Source of the DNA: a virus
Direction: 5' to 3' (one strand)
Virus record (IMG/VR): IMGVR_UViG_3300025082_000063
Span: 1-25,954 of that record
DNA: 25,954 bases
The notes below the pieces were generated by a model, which was not told where the DNA came from, searched no databases, and saw nothing but the letters and a program-made list of their open reading frames with translations. Every line of letters begins with the position of its first letter. Position 1 is the first letter of the stretch. Position numbers and translations under genes: made by a program. Below are positions 17,692-25,109 of this stretch, piece after piece.

Positions 17692-18966
17692 CTACTGGAG
17701 GGTGAGGCCGGTCAGGATCCCGTTGCAGTTGGGGCGGGTACAGATGACGTTGTAGTACCACTTGTAGAAGCCCTCCCACGCATCGGCGTTCGACACGCGG
17801 CTGAGCACCTCGCCGTCCAGGTCGGCGAAGCCGCCCGGCTCGAGTTCGGCGTACTTCCACGACTTGAGCGTCATGAAGATGATCTGGCCGTTGTCGAAGT
17901 GGCGCGACGTCTTGAACGGGATGTTCCCATACGAGAGGCTCGAGAACCCGCCGTCGCCCTTCTCCGCCTTGTTCGTCCAGGTCTGGAGCGTGGCGGTGAG
18001 CAGGTTGGTGTAGCGGTTCCGCTGGAGCGGCGAGGTGAGCAGGCAATCCGGCTCCATCCCGCTGTACTGGAGGAGCTGGTCGAACATCACCTGGATGCGC
18101 GGGATCGAGAGCGCGACACCGGTGATGTTCGCGCCCGTCGCGACAGCCTGCGTCAGCACCGTCGACTGAAGGATGGGCGCGGGCGTGGCGCCCGCCGCGT
18201 TCCGCGCGACCCCGAACAGCGTCTGGGAAGCGAGGTTCCCGTAGATGCCGATGGGCTCGGTGTCGAGGTAGTTGAGGCTCGCATGGCCGTCGCTGATGTT
18301 GATGGCGTGCGCCCACCCCAGGTCGCCACCGCTCGTGGTCGTCGCCGAGATAGTGATCTGACCCAATGCCGCGTCCGTCGCCGACACCGTCTGTGTGGAC
18401 ACAGTGTTGTACGCCGTCGCAGCCGAGAGCCGGTCGAGCCGGATGACCTGCACCGTCACCGCGGAGCCCTTCGCGTCGATGGCCGCCTGGAGCTTGTTGA
18501 TGTCACCGCGGAACGCCAGGGTGGTGCCGCCGGTCTCATGGCCCGTGACGAAGCCGACGAGGCGTCCGCCCGAGACCATCGCCCGGTTGACCGAGTCCCG
18601 GACATCGTCCTTGAGGCGGGTCATCTCCGCCTCCATCCAGCCGATGAAGGCGCCCGCGCCCGAGGACTTCGCCGAGGCGATGGCCGGGCCCGAGACCTCG
18701 AAGCGTCCGTAGACGAAGGCCGCGTTGAGCGTGAAGTTCCGGTAGGTCTGGTTGCCCGCCGTCGGCAGCGTCGCGTTCTCGGCCCGGAACCCGACACCCG
18801 AGTTGCGAGCAGCGTGGAACGGGAAGTACGCGAGGCGTCCGTTCCAGGACACGCGAGCCTTGGTCATCAACTGGACGACCATGATCTCGTTGTTCAGTTC
18901 TTCATTGACCGGGCCAATGTAGAACTCCTTGAGGAGCGAAGTGAGGGTCGTAATCGTAGCGCCCAT
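17692..18966 (-). CDS. Major capsid protein (HK97-like fold expected)
   Basis: 424 residues from ATG 18966, with AGGAA about six bases upstream. The N-terminal region runs LTSLLKEFYIGPVNEELNN (9-27), then FPFHAARNSGVGFRAE (48-63), LPTAGNQTYRN (67-77) and VYGRFEVSGPAIASAK (85-100). This series, with its conserved RNSGVG and LPTAGNQ elements, is one I know from a widespread phage major capsid family. The length is normal, with no added protease domain. It sits nine bases after the scaffold gene, the classical scaffold-capsid pairing. Product forms the icosahedral shell. A high-expression promoter is not obvious immediately upstream; a weak candidate lies in the end of the terminase gene. Confidence 0.9.
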   Translation of the reverse strand: MGATITTLTSLLKEFYIGPVNEELNNEIMVVQLMTKARVSWNGRLAYFPFHAARNSGVGFRAENATLPTAGNQTYRNFTLNAAFVYGRFEVSGPAIASAKSSGAGAFIGWMEAEMTRLKDDVRDSVNRAMVSGGRLVGFVTGHETGGTTLAFRGDINKLQAAIDAKGSAVTVQVIRLDRLSAATAYNTVSTQTVSATDAALGQITISATTTSGGDLGWAHAINISDGHASLNYLDTEPIGIYGNLASQTLFGVARNAAGATPAPILQSTVLTQAVATGANITGVALSIPRIQVMFDQLLQYSGMEPDCLLTSPLQRNRYTNLLTATLQTWTNKAEKGDGGFSSLSYGNIPFKTSRHFDNGQIIFMTLKSWKYAELEPGGFADLDGEVLSRVSNADAWEGFYKWYYNVICTRPNCNGILTGLTLQ

Positions 18967-18975
18967 GAGGTATTC

Positions 18976-19830
18976 CTATCTGAAGGGGTTGCGAGTCTTG
19001 AACCAGGACTCTGCCCGGTTCGAAGCCTCCTCGATGGTCCTGGGCCTGTCTGCGTTCGCCACCTGGCCGGCCTTCGCCCCCGACTTCCGTGGGCGCTTCG
19101 GCGCCTTCGGCTTCGCCTTCACGGCGGGGGCTCGCTCCGTTTCGTCCGCCGCTGGCTCGATCCCCTGCTCCGCGAGGTACCGCGCGATCGCAGCCTCCTC
19201 CACGACAGTCCGTCGGGCCATGTATGCGTCCGCCACCTGGCTCGCAGTCACTTCTGGGTTCCGCACGACAGCATCGACGATGACCGCTCGCAGTTCCTCG
19301 GGTCCGTCGGGGTGGGCCTCGAGAGCTTTGCCGATCTCCAGATCGAGCTTCAGCCTCTCCACGCTCACCATGGCCTGCTCCGCCATGTCCGGCGCCTCAG
19401 CCTCCGTCGACCACTCCGGGTCTACATAGTCATCTGGCTCGGGAGTTCGAGAGACGCCCTTCACGGCCTCCAACGCAGCCTCCAGCCCGGCGGCTCTCGC
19501 CTCCGCAGCCTTCATCCGGTCGTTGACCTGCTTGAAGCGACTGTACGTGACCCTGTGGCCACGGCGCGCAGGCTTCTTCTCCGGCTCACTGTCATCCGCC
19601 GGGAGTTCCGCCTCCGCAGACTCGTCCTCCGCTGCCTCTACCGCCTCACCCTCGGTAGCGTCGGGTCCCTCCAGCTCGACCTCATCGTCATCCGCGGCCC
19701 CGGCTTCAGCCTCGACCTCGACTTCGACTTCGCCCTCTGGCTCGGCGTGGGCCACCTCCACGTCCGCATCCACTGCATCCTCGAACTTCTCCGCAAACGC
19801 TTCCGCCTGCTCTTCGGTGAGGATGCCCAT
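18976..19830 (-). CDS. Capsid scaffolding protein
   Basis: 284 residues from ATG 19830, with a strong GGAGG seven bases upstream. Residues 1-85 are extremely acidic, including alternating Glu/Val at about 34-41, then a basic patch (KKPARRGHRV, 85-94), a helical region at about 97-125 with Ala/Glu heptad character, and a second acidic/helical part. The C-terminal fifth is basic (KAKPKAPKRPRKSGAK) and ends in WFKTRNPFR. An acidic, largely helical protein with a basic C-terminal capsid-binding end, directly in front of the capsid gene, is the hallmark of phage scaffolds. No protease motif is visible, so removal from the shell may be by exit rather than cleavage. Confidence 0.85.
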   Translation of the reverse strand: MGILTEEQAEAFAEKFEDAVDADVEVAHAEPEGEVEVEVEAEAGAADDDEVELEGPDATEGEAVEAAEDESAEAELPADDSEPEKKPARRGHRVTYSRFKQVNDRMKAAEARAAGLEAALEAVKGVSRTPEPDDYVDPEWSTEAEAPDMAEQAMVSVERLKLDLEIGKALEAHPDGPEELRAVIVDAVVRNPEVTASQVADAYMARRTVVEEAAIARYLAEQGIEPAADETERAPAVKAKPKAPKRPRKSGAKAGQVANADRPRTIEEASNRAESWFKTRNPFR

Positions 19831-19858
19831 GGATTACCTCCGCCCGATGTCGCTCGGG

Positions 19859-21469
19859 TCAGCGCGGTCTATGCACCTCCCGGATGGGAGATCTCTCGAC
19901 CGTTTGTAGCATGGCCCTGTGTGAAGATCCTACTCCGTGCGTGTATATTTTGCCCATTGCAAGCTCAAACTCCAACATTTCCCGTATGTTAGTTGGTCGC
20001 TGAGCTTCGACCTCCGAGACCAGCACGTCGATCTGGTCCATCCCCGCAAGGGCCAGCGCCGTGGCGATGATCATGTCATCGTGGTGACCCGTGTCAGCCA
20101 CCGGCTTGCTCTTGAGGTCGTACACGAAGCTGTTGATCTCCCCCTGCAAGGTCTCGTCGATGACCGTGAGCTTGTTCTCGACGATGGCCTCATACAGACG
20201 CCGGATGAGGATAGGCCGAGTCTTCACGTTCGTCTGGAACCCAACGATGGACAGCCAGCGGTCCTCGATCTTGTCGTGCTTCACGCGCCGGTACAGGTGC
20301 GCGTAGCCCTGCTGCACGAAGTGCTCCGCCACCGCAGCGCCGTAGCTGTTGTCCTCGATGACCGCCAACGCCCCCCAGTGCTTCGCCTCCGCCAAGGCAG
20401 CCACAGAGAAGTCGTAGGGCTTCGACCTCGAGTAGTAGGCCGACACCGTCCGAGGCAAGTCCTTGTTCGTCACGTCCAAGACGTGGAAGGCGCTGTAGTC
20501 GCCATCCACTGCGCCCGAAGCCGTGTCGCACCCGATCGTGTAGATGTGGTACGCGACAGGCTTCTCGACATAGCGATGAAGCCCCGGACGCGCCTGCGCA
20601 CCCGAGAAGTAGATGCGGTCCGGGAACACCCGGTCCCCCGAGCTGACGAAGGCCTCCTCCGCCGTGTTCGGGTACTGCTCCTTGAACGTGCGCCACTTCT
20701 TGAAGCACTTGCCGTTGAGCGTCTTCTGCGCCCAGAACATCTGGCCCCGCGTGAGCCCGTGCTCCTTCGCGTATGCCTTGATTTCCTTGGTGATTCGCAG
20801 ACCCTTCGGCTTCACCCGGAGGCTGTACTGCTTGTGCGCCGTCCAAGGGACGAAGTGCTTCTCGAACCCGTCATCCTCCTGGTCCCAGAGCTTCTTCGCC
20901 TCGTTGTGCCCGTTAGCCGTCGTCTCCAGGACGATGCTGGCGTTCGGCCCCGCCGTCTGAAACACCGCCTTGACGAACTTCTCCACGTCCCGATACCGAC
21001 TGAACTCGGTGGCGTGGATGTCGTGGTACGTGCTCCCGTGCCACTTGTTCGAGTCGGCCGTAGCCGCCCGAATGTAGCCCCCATGGAAGAAGGCCATCTC
21101 CGTCGTGGTCTTCGTCGTGAGCGGGAACTTCAGGAAGTCCGGGAGGTGGTCGTAGAAGGTCGAGTACTTCTCGAAAATGGCCCTCGCCGCCTCCTCATCC
21201 TGAGCCGTCACCGCCACCCGGTGGTTCGGGTTGAACAGGCAGCGATGAAAGAGGCGGGCCGCCATGATCGTCGTGTAGCCGATCTGACGCGCCTTCAGGA
21301 TGTACAGCCACGGGTTCAACTCGAGACGCTCGATGACGTCAAGCTGCTCCGGCCGTGGGTGCAGGGCGATCAACTTCGCCGTCTTGCTGACGATCTTCAG
21401 GTACCTCCGACAGAAGTACAGGAAGTCGTGCTTGCAGCGAGTGATCTCTTTGGCGGCGTCGAAGGCCAC
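19859..21469 (-). CDS. terL: Terminase large subunit (ATPase-nuclease)
   Basis: 536 residues from GTG 21469, four bases after the small-subunit stop. The ATPase domain has a variant Walker A (KARQIGYTT, 59-67, without the usual GKT), a Walker B region (YHDIHATEFSRY, 148-159) and the coupling motif ETTANG (182-187). The RNase H-like nuclease domain shows D315 in GCDTASG, E372 in VIEDNSYG and D464/D465 in GHHDDMIIA, the expected acidic triad. It powers DNA packaging through the portal and cuts the concatemer. The length is normal. The last 50 or so residues extend past the nuclease domain and are encoded by DNA visibly richer in A/T than the rest. The packaging mechanism (cos, pac or headful) cannot be told from this alone. 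Confidence 0.95.
   Translation of the reverse strand: MAFDAAKEITRCKHDFLYFCRRYLKIVSKTAKLIALHPRPEQLDVIERLELNPWLYILKARQIGYTTIMAARLFHRCLFNPNHRVAVTAQDEEAARAIFEKYSTFYDHLPDFLKFPLTTKTTTEMAFFHGGYIRAATADSNKWHGSTYHDIHATEFSRYRDVEKFVKAVFQTAGPNASIVLETTANGHNEAKKLWDQEDDGFEKHFVPWTAHKQYSLRVKPKGLRITKEIKAYAKEHGLTRGQMFWAQKTLNGKCFKKWRTFKEQYPNTAEEAFVSSGDRVFPDRIYFSGAQARPGLHRYVEKPVAYHIYTIGCDTASGAVDGDYSAFHVLDVTNKDLPRTVSAYYSRSKPYDFSVAALAEAKHWGALAVIEDNSYGAAVAEHFVQQGYAHLYRRVKHDKIEDRWLSIVGFQTNVKTRPILIRRLYEAIVENKLTVIDETLQGEINSFVYDLKSKPVADTGHHDDMIIATALALAGMDQIDVLVSEVEAQRPTNIREMLEFELAMGKIYTHGVGSSHRAMLQTVERSPIREVHRPR
19942..19969 (-). promoter_or_regulatory. Weak candidate promoter for scaffold and capsid genes
   Basis: Read on the minus strand, TTTGAG (19964-19969), a 16-base spacer and TATACA (19942-19947) lie in the A/T-rich last part of the terminase gene, about 110 bases before the scaffold ATG. 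The match to sigma70 boxes is modest (about 3 and 4 of 6). Confidence 0.22.
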
Positions 21470-21473
21470 CGGC

Positions 21474-21962
21474 TCAGTTCACCGTCGGCGCGTCCTTAGA
21501 CGCTCCCGCCGTCAAGAGAGCCGCCAAGGCCCGCTGGTCGAGCTTGCCGCCCTTGAAGGCCTCCGTGCGAGCCCGCATCCACGCCACCTCGGCCTGCGCC
21601 TTCTCGACGGTGGCCTTGTCGACCTGCGCCTGAGCATCCGCCGACAGCCGCGCACGGTCCCGGTACTCCGGGAACTCCGCCATCAGCACCTTCACGATGG
21701 CCTGATAGCTCTTCTTGCCGTGAACATGGACAAGTTGGTCCACCAGCCAGTCCTTCCGAATCTGGCACGCCGTCAGGTAGTCCTCGTAGAAGTCCGCCGC
21801 CGCCGTGCGGACCTCCCGCTGTCCCATCTTCAGCCAACGACGCACCTTGTACGGGTCCAGCTTCGCACTCTTCGCCGCGTGGCTGATGCTCCACCCCTGC
21901 TCGAACTTGTCGAGCATCTTCCGCCAAGAGACGGCGTTGAAGCCGGTCATGTCATCGCGCAT
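21474..21962 (-). CDS. terS: Terminase small subunit
   Basis: 162 residues if started at ATG 21962, which overlaps the upstream gene by 11 bases; an in-frame ATG at 21950 (MTGFN) would instead leave a one-base gap. Residues about 18-45 (DKFEQGWSISHAAKSAKL... YKVRRWLKMG) form a helix-turn-helix expected to recognise the packaging site. A central helical oligomerisation region follows and the end is Ala/Lys-rich. Size, HTH at the N-terminus and position directly before the large subunit fit the family. It should form a ring that loads the large subunit onto phage DNA. Confidence 0.85.
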   Translation of the reverse strand: MRDDMTGFNAVSWRKMLDKFEQGWSISHAAKSAKLDPYKVRRWLKMGQREVRTAAADFYEDYLTACQIRKDWLVDQLVHVHGKKSYQAIVKVLMAEFPEYRDRARLSADAQAQVDKATVEKAQAEVAWMRARTEAFKGGKLDQRALAALLTAGASKDAPTVN

Positions 21963-22452
21963 TGATGAACCTCCGCACGATCTTGGGCCGGTCCGCCTTC
22001 TTGGTCTTGTCGTGAAGCAAGAAGTGGCAGGTCTCCATGAACATCTTCATGTTCTGGCCGAACTCCACCATCCGAGGATCTGAGTCCAGAAGAACCTGCC
22101 CATCGTAGAGCAGGTTGTTCAGGTCGTGCCCCGGCCTCGCCAGCCGAAGCCCCATCTCCCCAACGACCTGAGCGATCTGGATGTGCTTGCGGGGCATCCC
22201 GTGACGGCCAGCGCTCTGGTAGAACATCGCCAGCTTCGTGACCTCGTCCCGAACCGTCACATACGTCGCCGCCGCACTCGCGAAGAGCTTCGCCGGGTCC
22301 AGCGTCAGAGAGTCCGTCGCCAAGACCAGGCCAGCTTCCTTGATCTGCTGCAACGCCCCTACGACACACACCTCCGCAGCCTCTGCCGGCGTGACCGGCG
22401 GCCCAGAGATGTCGTCCGCAGGCATCGCCTCGGGCAGGTTCAAGGCAACCAC
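21952..22452 (-). CDS. Conserved-looking protein of unknown function upstream of terminase
   Basis: Up to 166 residues. Possible starts are GTG 22452, TTG 22443 (a 4-base TTGA overlap with the upstream stop) or ATG 22428; I cannot decide. The protein is mostly helical and soluble. It contains EAAEVCVVGALQQIKE, a middle with HGMPRKHIQIAQVVGEMG, and a basic C-terminus (DKTKKADRPKIVRRF). No catalytic or metal motif stands out and I do not recognise a family. Tight coupling to the small terminase (TGA at 21952-21954, next ATG within a few bases) suggests a role in packaging initiation or late regulation, but this is only context. Confidence 0.65.
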   Translation of the reverse strand: MVALNLPEAMPADDISGPPVTPAEAAEVCVVGALQQIKEAGLVLATDSLTLDPAKLFASAAATYVTVRDEVTKLAMFYQSAGRHGMPRKHIQIAQVVGEMGLRLARPGHDLNNLLYDGQVLLDSDPRMVEFGQNMKMFMETCHFLLHDKTKKADRPKIVRRFINAR

Positions 22453-22658
22453 CGAGCAAGCCGCGCAGCCGCCCCCGTTGCCCCGTACACCCGAGCAGCC
22501 TCCGCTGCCTGGTCGATGATGGCAGCGACAAGGACGGCGTTCACCTGCCCCGTCTCAGCCCTCAGTTCATCCAGAAAGCGGTCGCCCGCCTTGCTCACCT
22601 GATGACGCTTGATCAGCGCCTTGAGGTGGTGGTTCTCACGCTTCTTGACCAATGACAT
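22440..22658 (-). CDS. Small basic helical protein, 72 aa
   Basis: 72 residues from ATG 22658, with only a weak ribosome site. The N-terminus is basic (VKKRENHHLKALIKRHQ), then VSKAGDRFLDELRAE and a long helix with AVLVAAIIDQAAEAARVYG, ending in AARLARWLP. The short-long-short helix layout with a VS pair before the long helix faintly recalls the histone fold, but the central helix is about seven residues longer than in archaeal histones and the third helix lacks the usual basic loop. It may simply be a small DNA-binding or regulatory protein. It overlaps the start of the 166-aa gene and follows the zinc protein gene by nine bases. Confidence 0.6.
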   Translation of the reverse strand: MSLVKKRENHHLKALIKRHQVSKAGDRFLDELRAETGQVNAVLVAAIIDQAAEAARVYGATGAAARLARWLP

Positions 22659-22668
22659 GCCCAGAACC

Positions 22669-22866
22669 CTAGCCCCAACCTACCGCTCGGTCAATACTCC
22701 AGACCCTCGCCGGGTCCCGCTCGACCCAGGTATGGAAGGTGGCGCAGTCGTGCGCGCCAGCGACGATGTTCTCCTCCGGGACAACGATCCCGCAGGTGTT
22801 GCATCGCCACTTCCACCCGCCACCGGCGGGCGAATAACCCCGGAACATCCAGTCGATGTGACTCAT
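22669..22866 (-). CDS. Small putative zinc-binding protein, 65 aa
   Basis: 65 residues from ATG 22866, which overlaps the helicase stop by four bases (ATGA); the frame is open further upstream but that part only overlaps the helicase. C22 and C25 (RCNTCG) with H39, C41 and H45 (HDCATFH) could form a small zinc site of the CxxC plus His/Cys kind. The flanks are Trp-rich (HIDWMF, GGWKW). This looks like a mini zinc-ribbon or rubredoxin-knuckle protein; such proteins often bind nucleic acid or act as adaptors, but no specific family is recognised. Coupled expression with the helicase suggests a replication-linked role. Confidence 0.62.
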   Translation of the reverse strand: MSHIDWMFRGYSPAGGGWKWRCNTCGIVVPEENIVAGAHDCATFHTWVERDPARVWSIDRAVGWG

Positions 22867-24176
22867 CCCCGCTCCTTGAAGCAGACCCTCGCCGGATCCC
22901 ACCCCACCCGGTCCTCCTTGAACGTCACCCCACACTCCCCATGCCTGAACTTGTCCAGCGTCAACTGAGCATCGTACTGACTCGCCGTCTCATCCGCACG
23001 CCGGGGCAGCCAAGGCACCAGCACCACGTCCGCAGCGTCATCCGCCTCCCCCGAACCCTTCGTGTCCGTCCCCTTCGGCGCTACCCCCTTCCGCTTCGCC
23101 GAAGACGTGGGCTGAGAGACCAGCACCACCACACACCCCTGGTCCACCGCCAACTGCTTGAGTTCCCGAGCGCTCTGAGACAGCACCTCCTCCCGCGTGG
23201 CGTCCTTCCCACCACCACTCATGAGCTGGAGATAGTCCACCACCACCATCCCACCCTCGACGCCCACCTTCTTGGCCCGCCGAGTAATCGCAGCCACCGA
23301 ACGGTCCCGGGCGATGGTGATGGGCATCAGCGAGAGCTTGTCCGCTGCATCCATCAACCCCGTCAGGTCGTCCGAAGACATCCCCGGACGGTCATGCACA
23401 TGCGGGGGGACACTGCTCAGGGCCCCCAGTTGGCGCCCCACAAGCTCCTGGGAGGGCATCTCGAGGCTCTCCAAGAGCACCGACCGCCCCGCCTTGGCGC
23501 ACTCCAAGGCCAGGTTGTTCACCGCCAAGGCCGTCTTCCCGTGCCCGTTGACGCTCAGCACCATCACCAGCCACCCCGGCTTGAAGCCACCCCCCAGAGG
23601 CTCGTCGATGGGCAGGTTCGTCTGGATGCGGTCCGGCTCCTTGCGGCCCTCCTGGATGGCGATGACCCCCTCCATGTAGGAGGCCACCCCCGCCGCCATC
23701 TCCACCGCGTCATCAGAGACCGGGGCTGCACCCAACTCTGCCGTCGCCAAGTCGTGGTAGTCCGTGACGCTGAGGTTCTCCGCAGCCTCCGTGATGCGAC
23801 GCCCCGCCTCCGCCATCCGACGCCGCTCCGCAAGAGCCCCCAGATGCACCAGCATCGTGTCCAGCGACCGAGGAGAACACACCGTCGTCATCAGCCCAGA
23901 GACGCTCGCCATGCCCCCGATGGCCTTCATCTGACCCGCTGCCCGGATCCGAGCCACGAGGGCCACCTCGTCCCACTCCAGCCCCTCCTTGGCCATCTGA
24001 GCCATGAAGGTCGAGAGCACCCGGTGCTTCTGACAGGACCAGACCTCCGAAGGCAACTCGATGAGGCGGTCGGCCTCCGAGGGCCAGCAGAGGATGGCGC
24101 CGAGGATGGTCGCCTCGAGCTTCTCGTCACGAAGGCTGCTCGCCCCCTGACCCAGGACGTGGATAGTCGCCGTCAC
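22863..24176 (-). CDS. DnaB-type replicative DNA helicase
   Basis: 437 residues from GTG 24176, preceded by AAGGAG seven bases upstream, so the 50-base overlap with the HTH gene appears real. The N-terminal helical domain (LEATILGAILCWP, 20-32, onward) matches the DnaB N-domain. A linker follows at about 150-185. The RecA-like core has Walker A SVNGHGKT (208-215), SLEMPSQEL (237-245), Walker B VVVDYLQLM (311-319, D314) and VLVSQPT (351-357). It should form a hexamer that unwinds DNA at the replication fork on the lagging strand. Length is a little short compared with cellular DnaB (about 470). It has no primase domain, no intein, and no primase or DNA polymerase gene is nearby, so the phage must have these elsewhere or use the host's. 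Confidence 0.92.
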   Translation of the reverse strand: MTATIHVLGQGASSLRDEKLEATILGAILCWPSEADRLIELPSEVWSCQKHRVLSTFMAQMAKEGLEWDEVALVARIRAAGQMKAIGGMASVSGLMTTVCSPRSLDTMLVHLGALAERRRMAEAGRRITEAAENLSVTDYHDLATAELGAAPVSDDAVEMAAGVASYMEGVIAIQEGRKEPDRIQTNLPIDEPLGGGFKPGWLVMVLSVNGHGKTALAVNNLALECAKAGRSVLLESLEMPSQELVGRQLGALSSVPPHVHDRPGMSSDDLTGLMDAADKLSLMPITIARDRSVAAITRRAKKVGVEGGMVVVDYLQLMSGGGKDATREEVLSQSARELKQLAVDQGCVVVLVSQPTSSAKRKGVAPKGTDTKGSGEADDAADVVLVPWLPRRADETASQYDAQLTLDKFRHGECGVTFKEDRVGWDPARVCFKERG

Positions 24177-24426
24177 GTATGCGCTCCTTGACAGCCTCGT
24201 CGAGCTGCCTGCGAGTCCAGCCTACACCAGCGGCTAGACGATCCAAGGTAGAGTCGGGCGGACTCCGGTCCGCCGCCGAGTTCCCGCTCCACCCACACTC
24301 AATCAGAGCGATGTAACTGCGATTGCAGTCCAACCACTCCGCAAGTTGCCCCTGAGTGATGTTCAGCTGCCTCCGTCTCGACCGTAGAACATCACCCAGG
24401 GGCGTAGCTTGCCGGCGCTCAGGCAG
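24127..24426 (-). CDS. XRE-family helix-turn-helix protein, apparent CTG start
   Basis: About 99 residues. The HTH is clear: GDVLRSRRRQLNITQGQLAE (11-30), then a turn and SYIALIECG (37-45), the Cro/CI pattern of two helices around a short turn. No ATG, GTG or TTG lies in frame before the HTH, but CTG at 24426 has a perfect GGAGG six to seven bases upstream, inside the end of the previous gene, so I place the start there. A start at the first ATG-like codon (24333, actually TTG) would delete half of the HTH. The C-terminal third is charged and Gly/Pro-rich. It overlaps the helicase start by 50 bases. Likely a phage repressor or regulator. The dyads at 25701-25827 are possible targets. A frameshift fusion with the upstream gene is an alternative. 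Confidence 0.6.
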   Translation of the reverse strand: MPERRQATPLGDVLRSRRRQLNITQGQLAEWLDCNRSYIALIECGWSGNSAADRSPPDSTLDRLAAGVGWTRRQLDEAVKERIRDGDYPRPGSGGEQPS

Positions 24427-24724
24427 CGGCTTCCTCCGCCATGAGCAACTCCGGCTCCGGCTCCAACTCCGGCTCCGGCTCCGACGTCTCGACGCCCCCG
24501 AACGACACGCGCACCCGCCTCTTCACGTCGAAGTCCGCAGAGCCGCAGTCGAAGATGAGGTGCCAGACCTCCTTTCCCGGCTCGTGCCCGTGGTCCTCGA
24601 CGTGGGCCACCGCCTCCGGCTTCGTGGCCCAGCCAAGCCCGCCGAAGATGGGCCAGTAGGCCAACCCCCCGAGAGTCAGCGACTCCTCCTTCATCCACCG
24701 CCACTCACCCTTCTGCTTTGCCAC
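24419..24724 (-). CDS. Unknown small protein with acidic Glu-Pro-Glu-Leu repeat tail
   Basis: 101 residues if started at GTG 24724 (AGGGGG seven bases upstream), overlapping the ribbon-helix-helix gene by 20 bases; ATG 24694 is an alternative. The middle contains Trp/Gly/Phe-rich AYWPIFGGLGWATKP and EVWHLIFDCGS, suggesting a small folded domain, and the C-terminus is acidic (EPEPELEPEPELL, about 82-94) encoded by a perfect 18-bp tandem repeat at 24447-24482. No family recognised. It lies among small regulatory genes that precede the helicase, so an early accessory role is possible. Confidence 0.55.
   Translation of the reverse strand: MAKQKGEWRWMKEESLTLGGLAYWPIFGGLGWATKPEAVAHVEDHGHEPGKEVWHLIFDCGSADFDVKRRVRVSFGGVETSEPEPELEPEPELLMAEEAAA
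24447..24482. repeat. Perfect 18-bp tandem duplication in coding DNA
   Basis: AACTCCGGCTCCGGCTCC is present twice in direct succession, encoding the acidic Glu-Pro-Glu-Leu tail of the 101-aa protein. Likely a slippage-prone, length-variable site. Confidence 0.85.
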
Positions 24725-24884
24725 GCTTGCGCCCCCTGGCCGCCTTCTTGGCAGCCTCCTGTAGAGTCCTCCGAACCACCAGAGACCGAGTCGCCTTCGA
24801 CACCTCTCCAGATGCCTCCAGACGCACGACCTCTTCATCCAGCCACTCGAGCAACGCCCGCGGTAGCCGCACGTTGACACTCAC
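24705..24884 (-). CDS. Ribbon-helix-helix (CopG/Arc-like) DNA-binding protein
   Basis: 59 residues from GTG 24884; the GGGGAGG ribosome site ends six bases upstream, which decides this start over the GTG one codon earlier. MSVNVRLPRALLEWLDEE (1-18) is the beta strand and first helix, and SKATRSLVVRRTLQEA (29-44) is the second helix with the exposed basic face, followed by a basic tail (KKAARGRKRGK). This is the canonical size and order of an RHH dimer, in which paired N-terminal strands read the major groove. The start overlaps the stop of the 26-codon ORF (GTGA). Likely an autoregulator of this early cluster or a regulator of the control region to its right. Confidence 0.75.
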   Translation of the reverse strand: MSVNVRLPRALLEWLDEEVVRLEASGEVSKATRSLVVRRTLQEAAKKAARGRKRGKAEG

Positions 24885-24961
24885 CACACACCTCCCCGCA
24901 TCTCCGCCAAGGCATACGCAACCGTCGGCTCCCACATCCTCGCCTCATCCGGCCGCTTCAT
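24881..24961 (-). CDS. 26-aa micro-ORF coupled to the ribbon-helix-helix gene
   Basis: ATG 24961 has GAGGGGG about eight bases upstream and reads MKRPDEARMW to a Trp-rich end (GGVW), stopping at TGA 24881-24883. The stop overlaps the GTG of the ribbon-helix-helix gene by four bases. The product has no recognisable domain. The coupling, ribosome site and first position in the leftward transcript suggest a leader peptide that sets the translation rate of the regulator, or a tiny gene of its own. It is short enough to arise by chance. Confidence 0.42.
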   Translation of the reverse strand: MKRPDEARMWEPTVAYALAEMRGGVW

Positions 24962-25109
24962 GCCCGAACCCCCTCGCGCGTTAACCACTCTCTCACTTGT
25001 CCTTCCCTCCTTGTGAAGCAAACACTACACACACCCTCCACACTAAGCAACCCCTATCTTTACCCTCTCTTTTGGCATGTTTCTTGCAATATTACATACT
25101 CCTAGACAA
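24962..25109. other. Leader region of the leftward operon
   Basis: Noticeably A/T-richer than the coding DNA to the left. It contains the ribosome site of the micro-ORF, a candidate leftward -10 box (25091-25096) and a small hairpin ACTCC/GGAGT (25098-25102 with 25111-25115). I see no ORF in it worth reporting on either strand. Confidence 0.4.

Noticed and set aside
17470-19992. 840-codon plus-strand frame across capsid and scaffold genes
   Set aside because: Antisense shadow; low-complexity Arg/Leu/Val/Asp product with no domain, opposite clearly recognisable capsid and scaffold genes.
19937-21499. 520-codon plus-strand frame opposite the large terminase
   Set aside because: Arg/Val/Leu-rich antisense shadow; the minus strand carries all terminase motifs.
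22941-24191. 416-codon plus-strand frame opposite the helicase
   Set aside because: Pro/His/Arg-rich antisense shadow; the helicase motifs are on the minus strand.
24363-24704. 113-codon minus-strand frame in the regulator cluster
   Set aside because: Gly/Arg-rich, no ribosome site, overlaps the unknown 101-aa gene in another frame.
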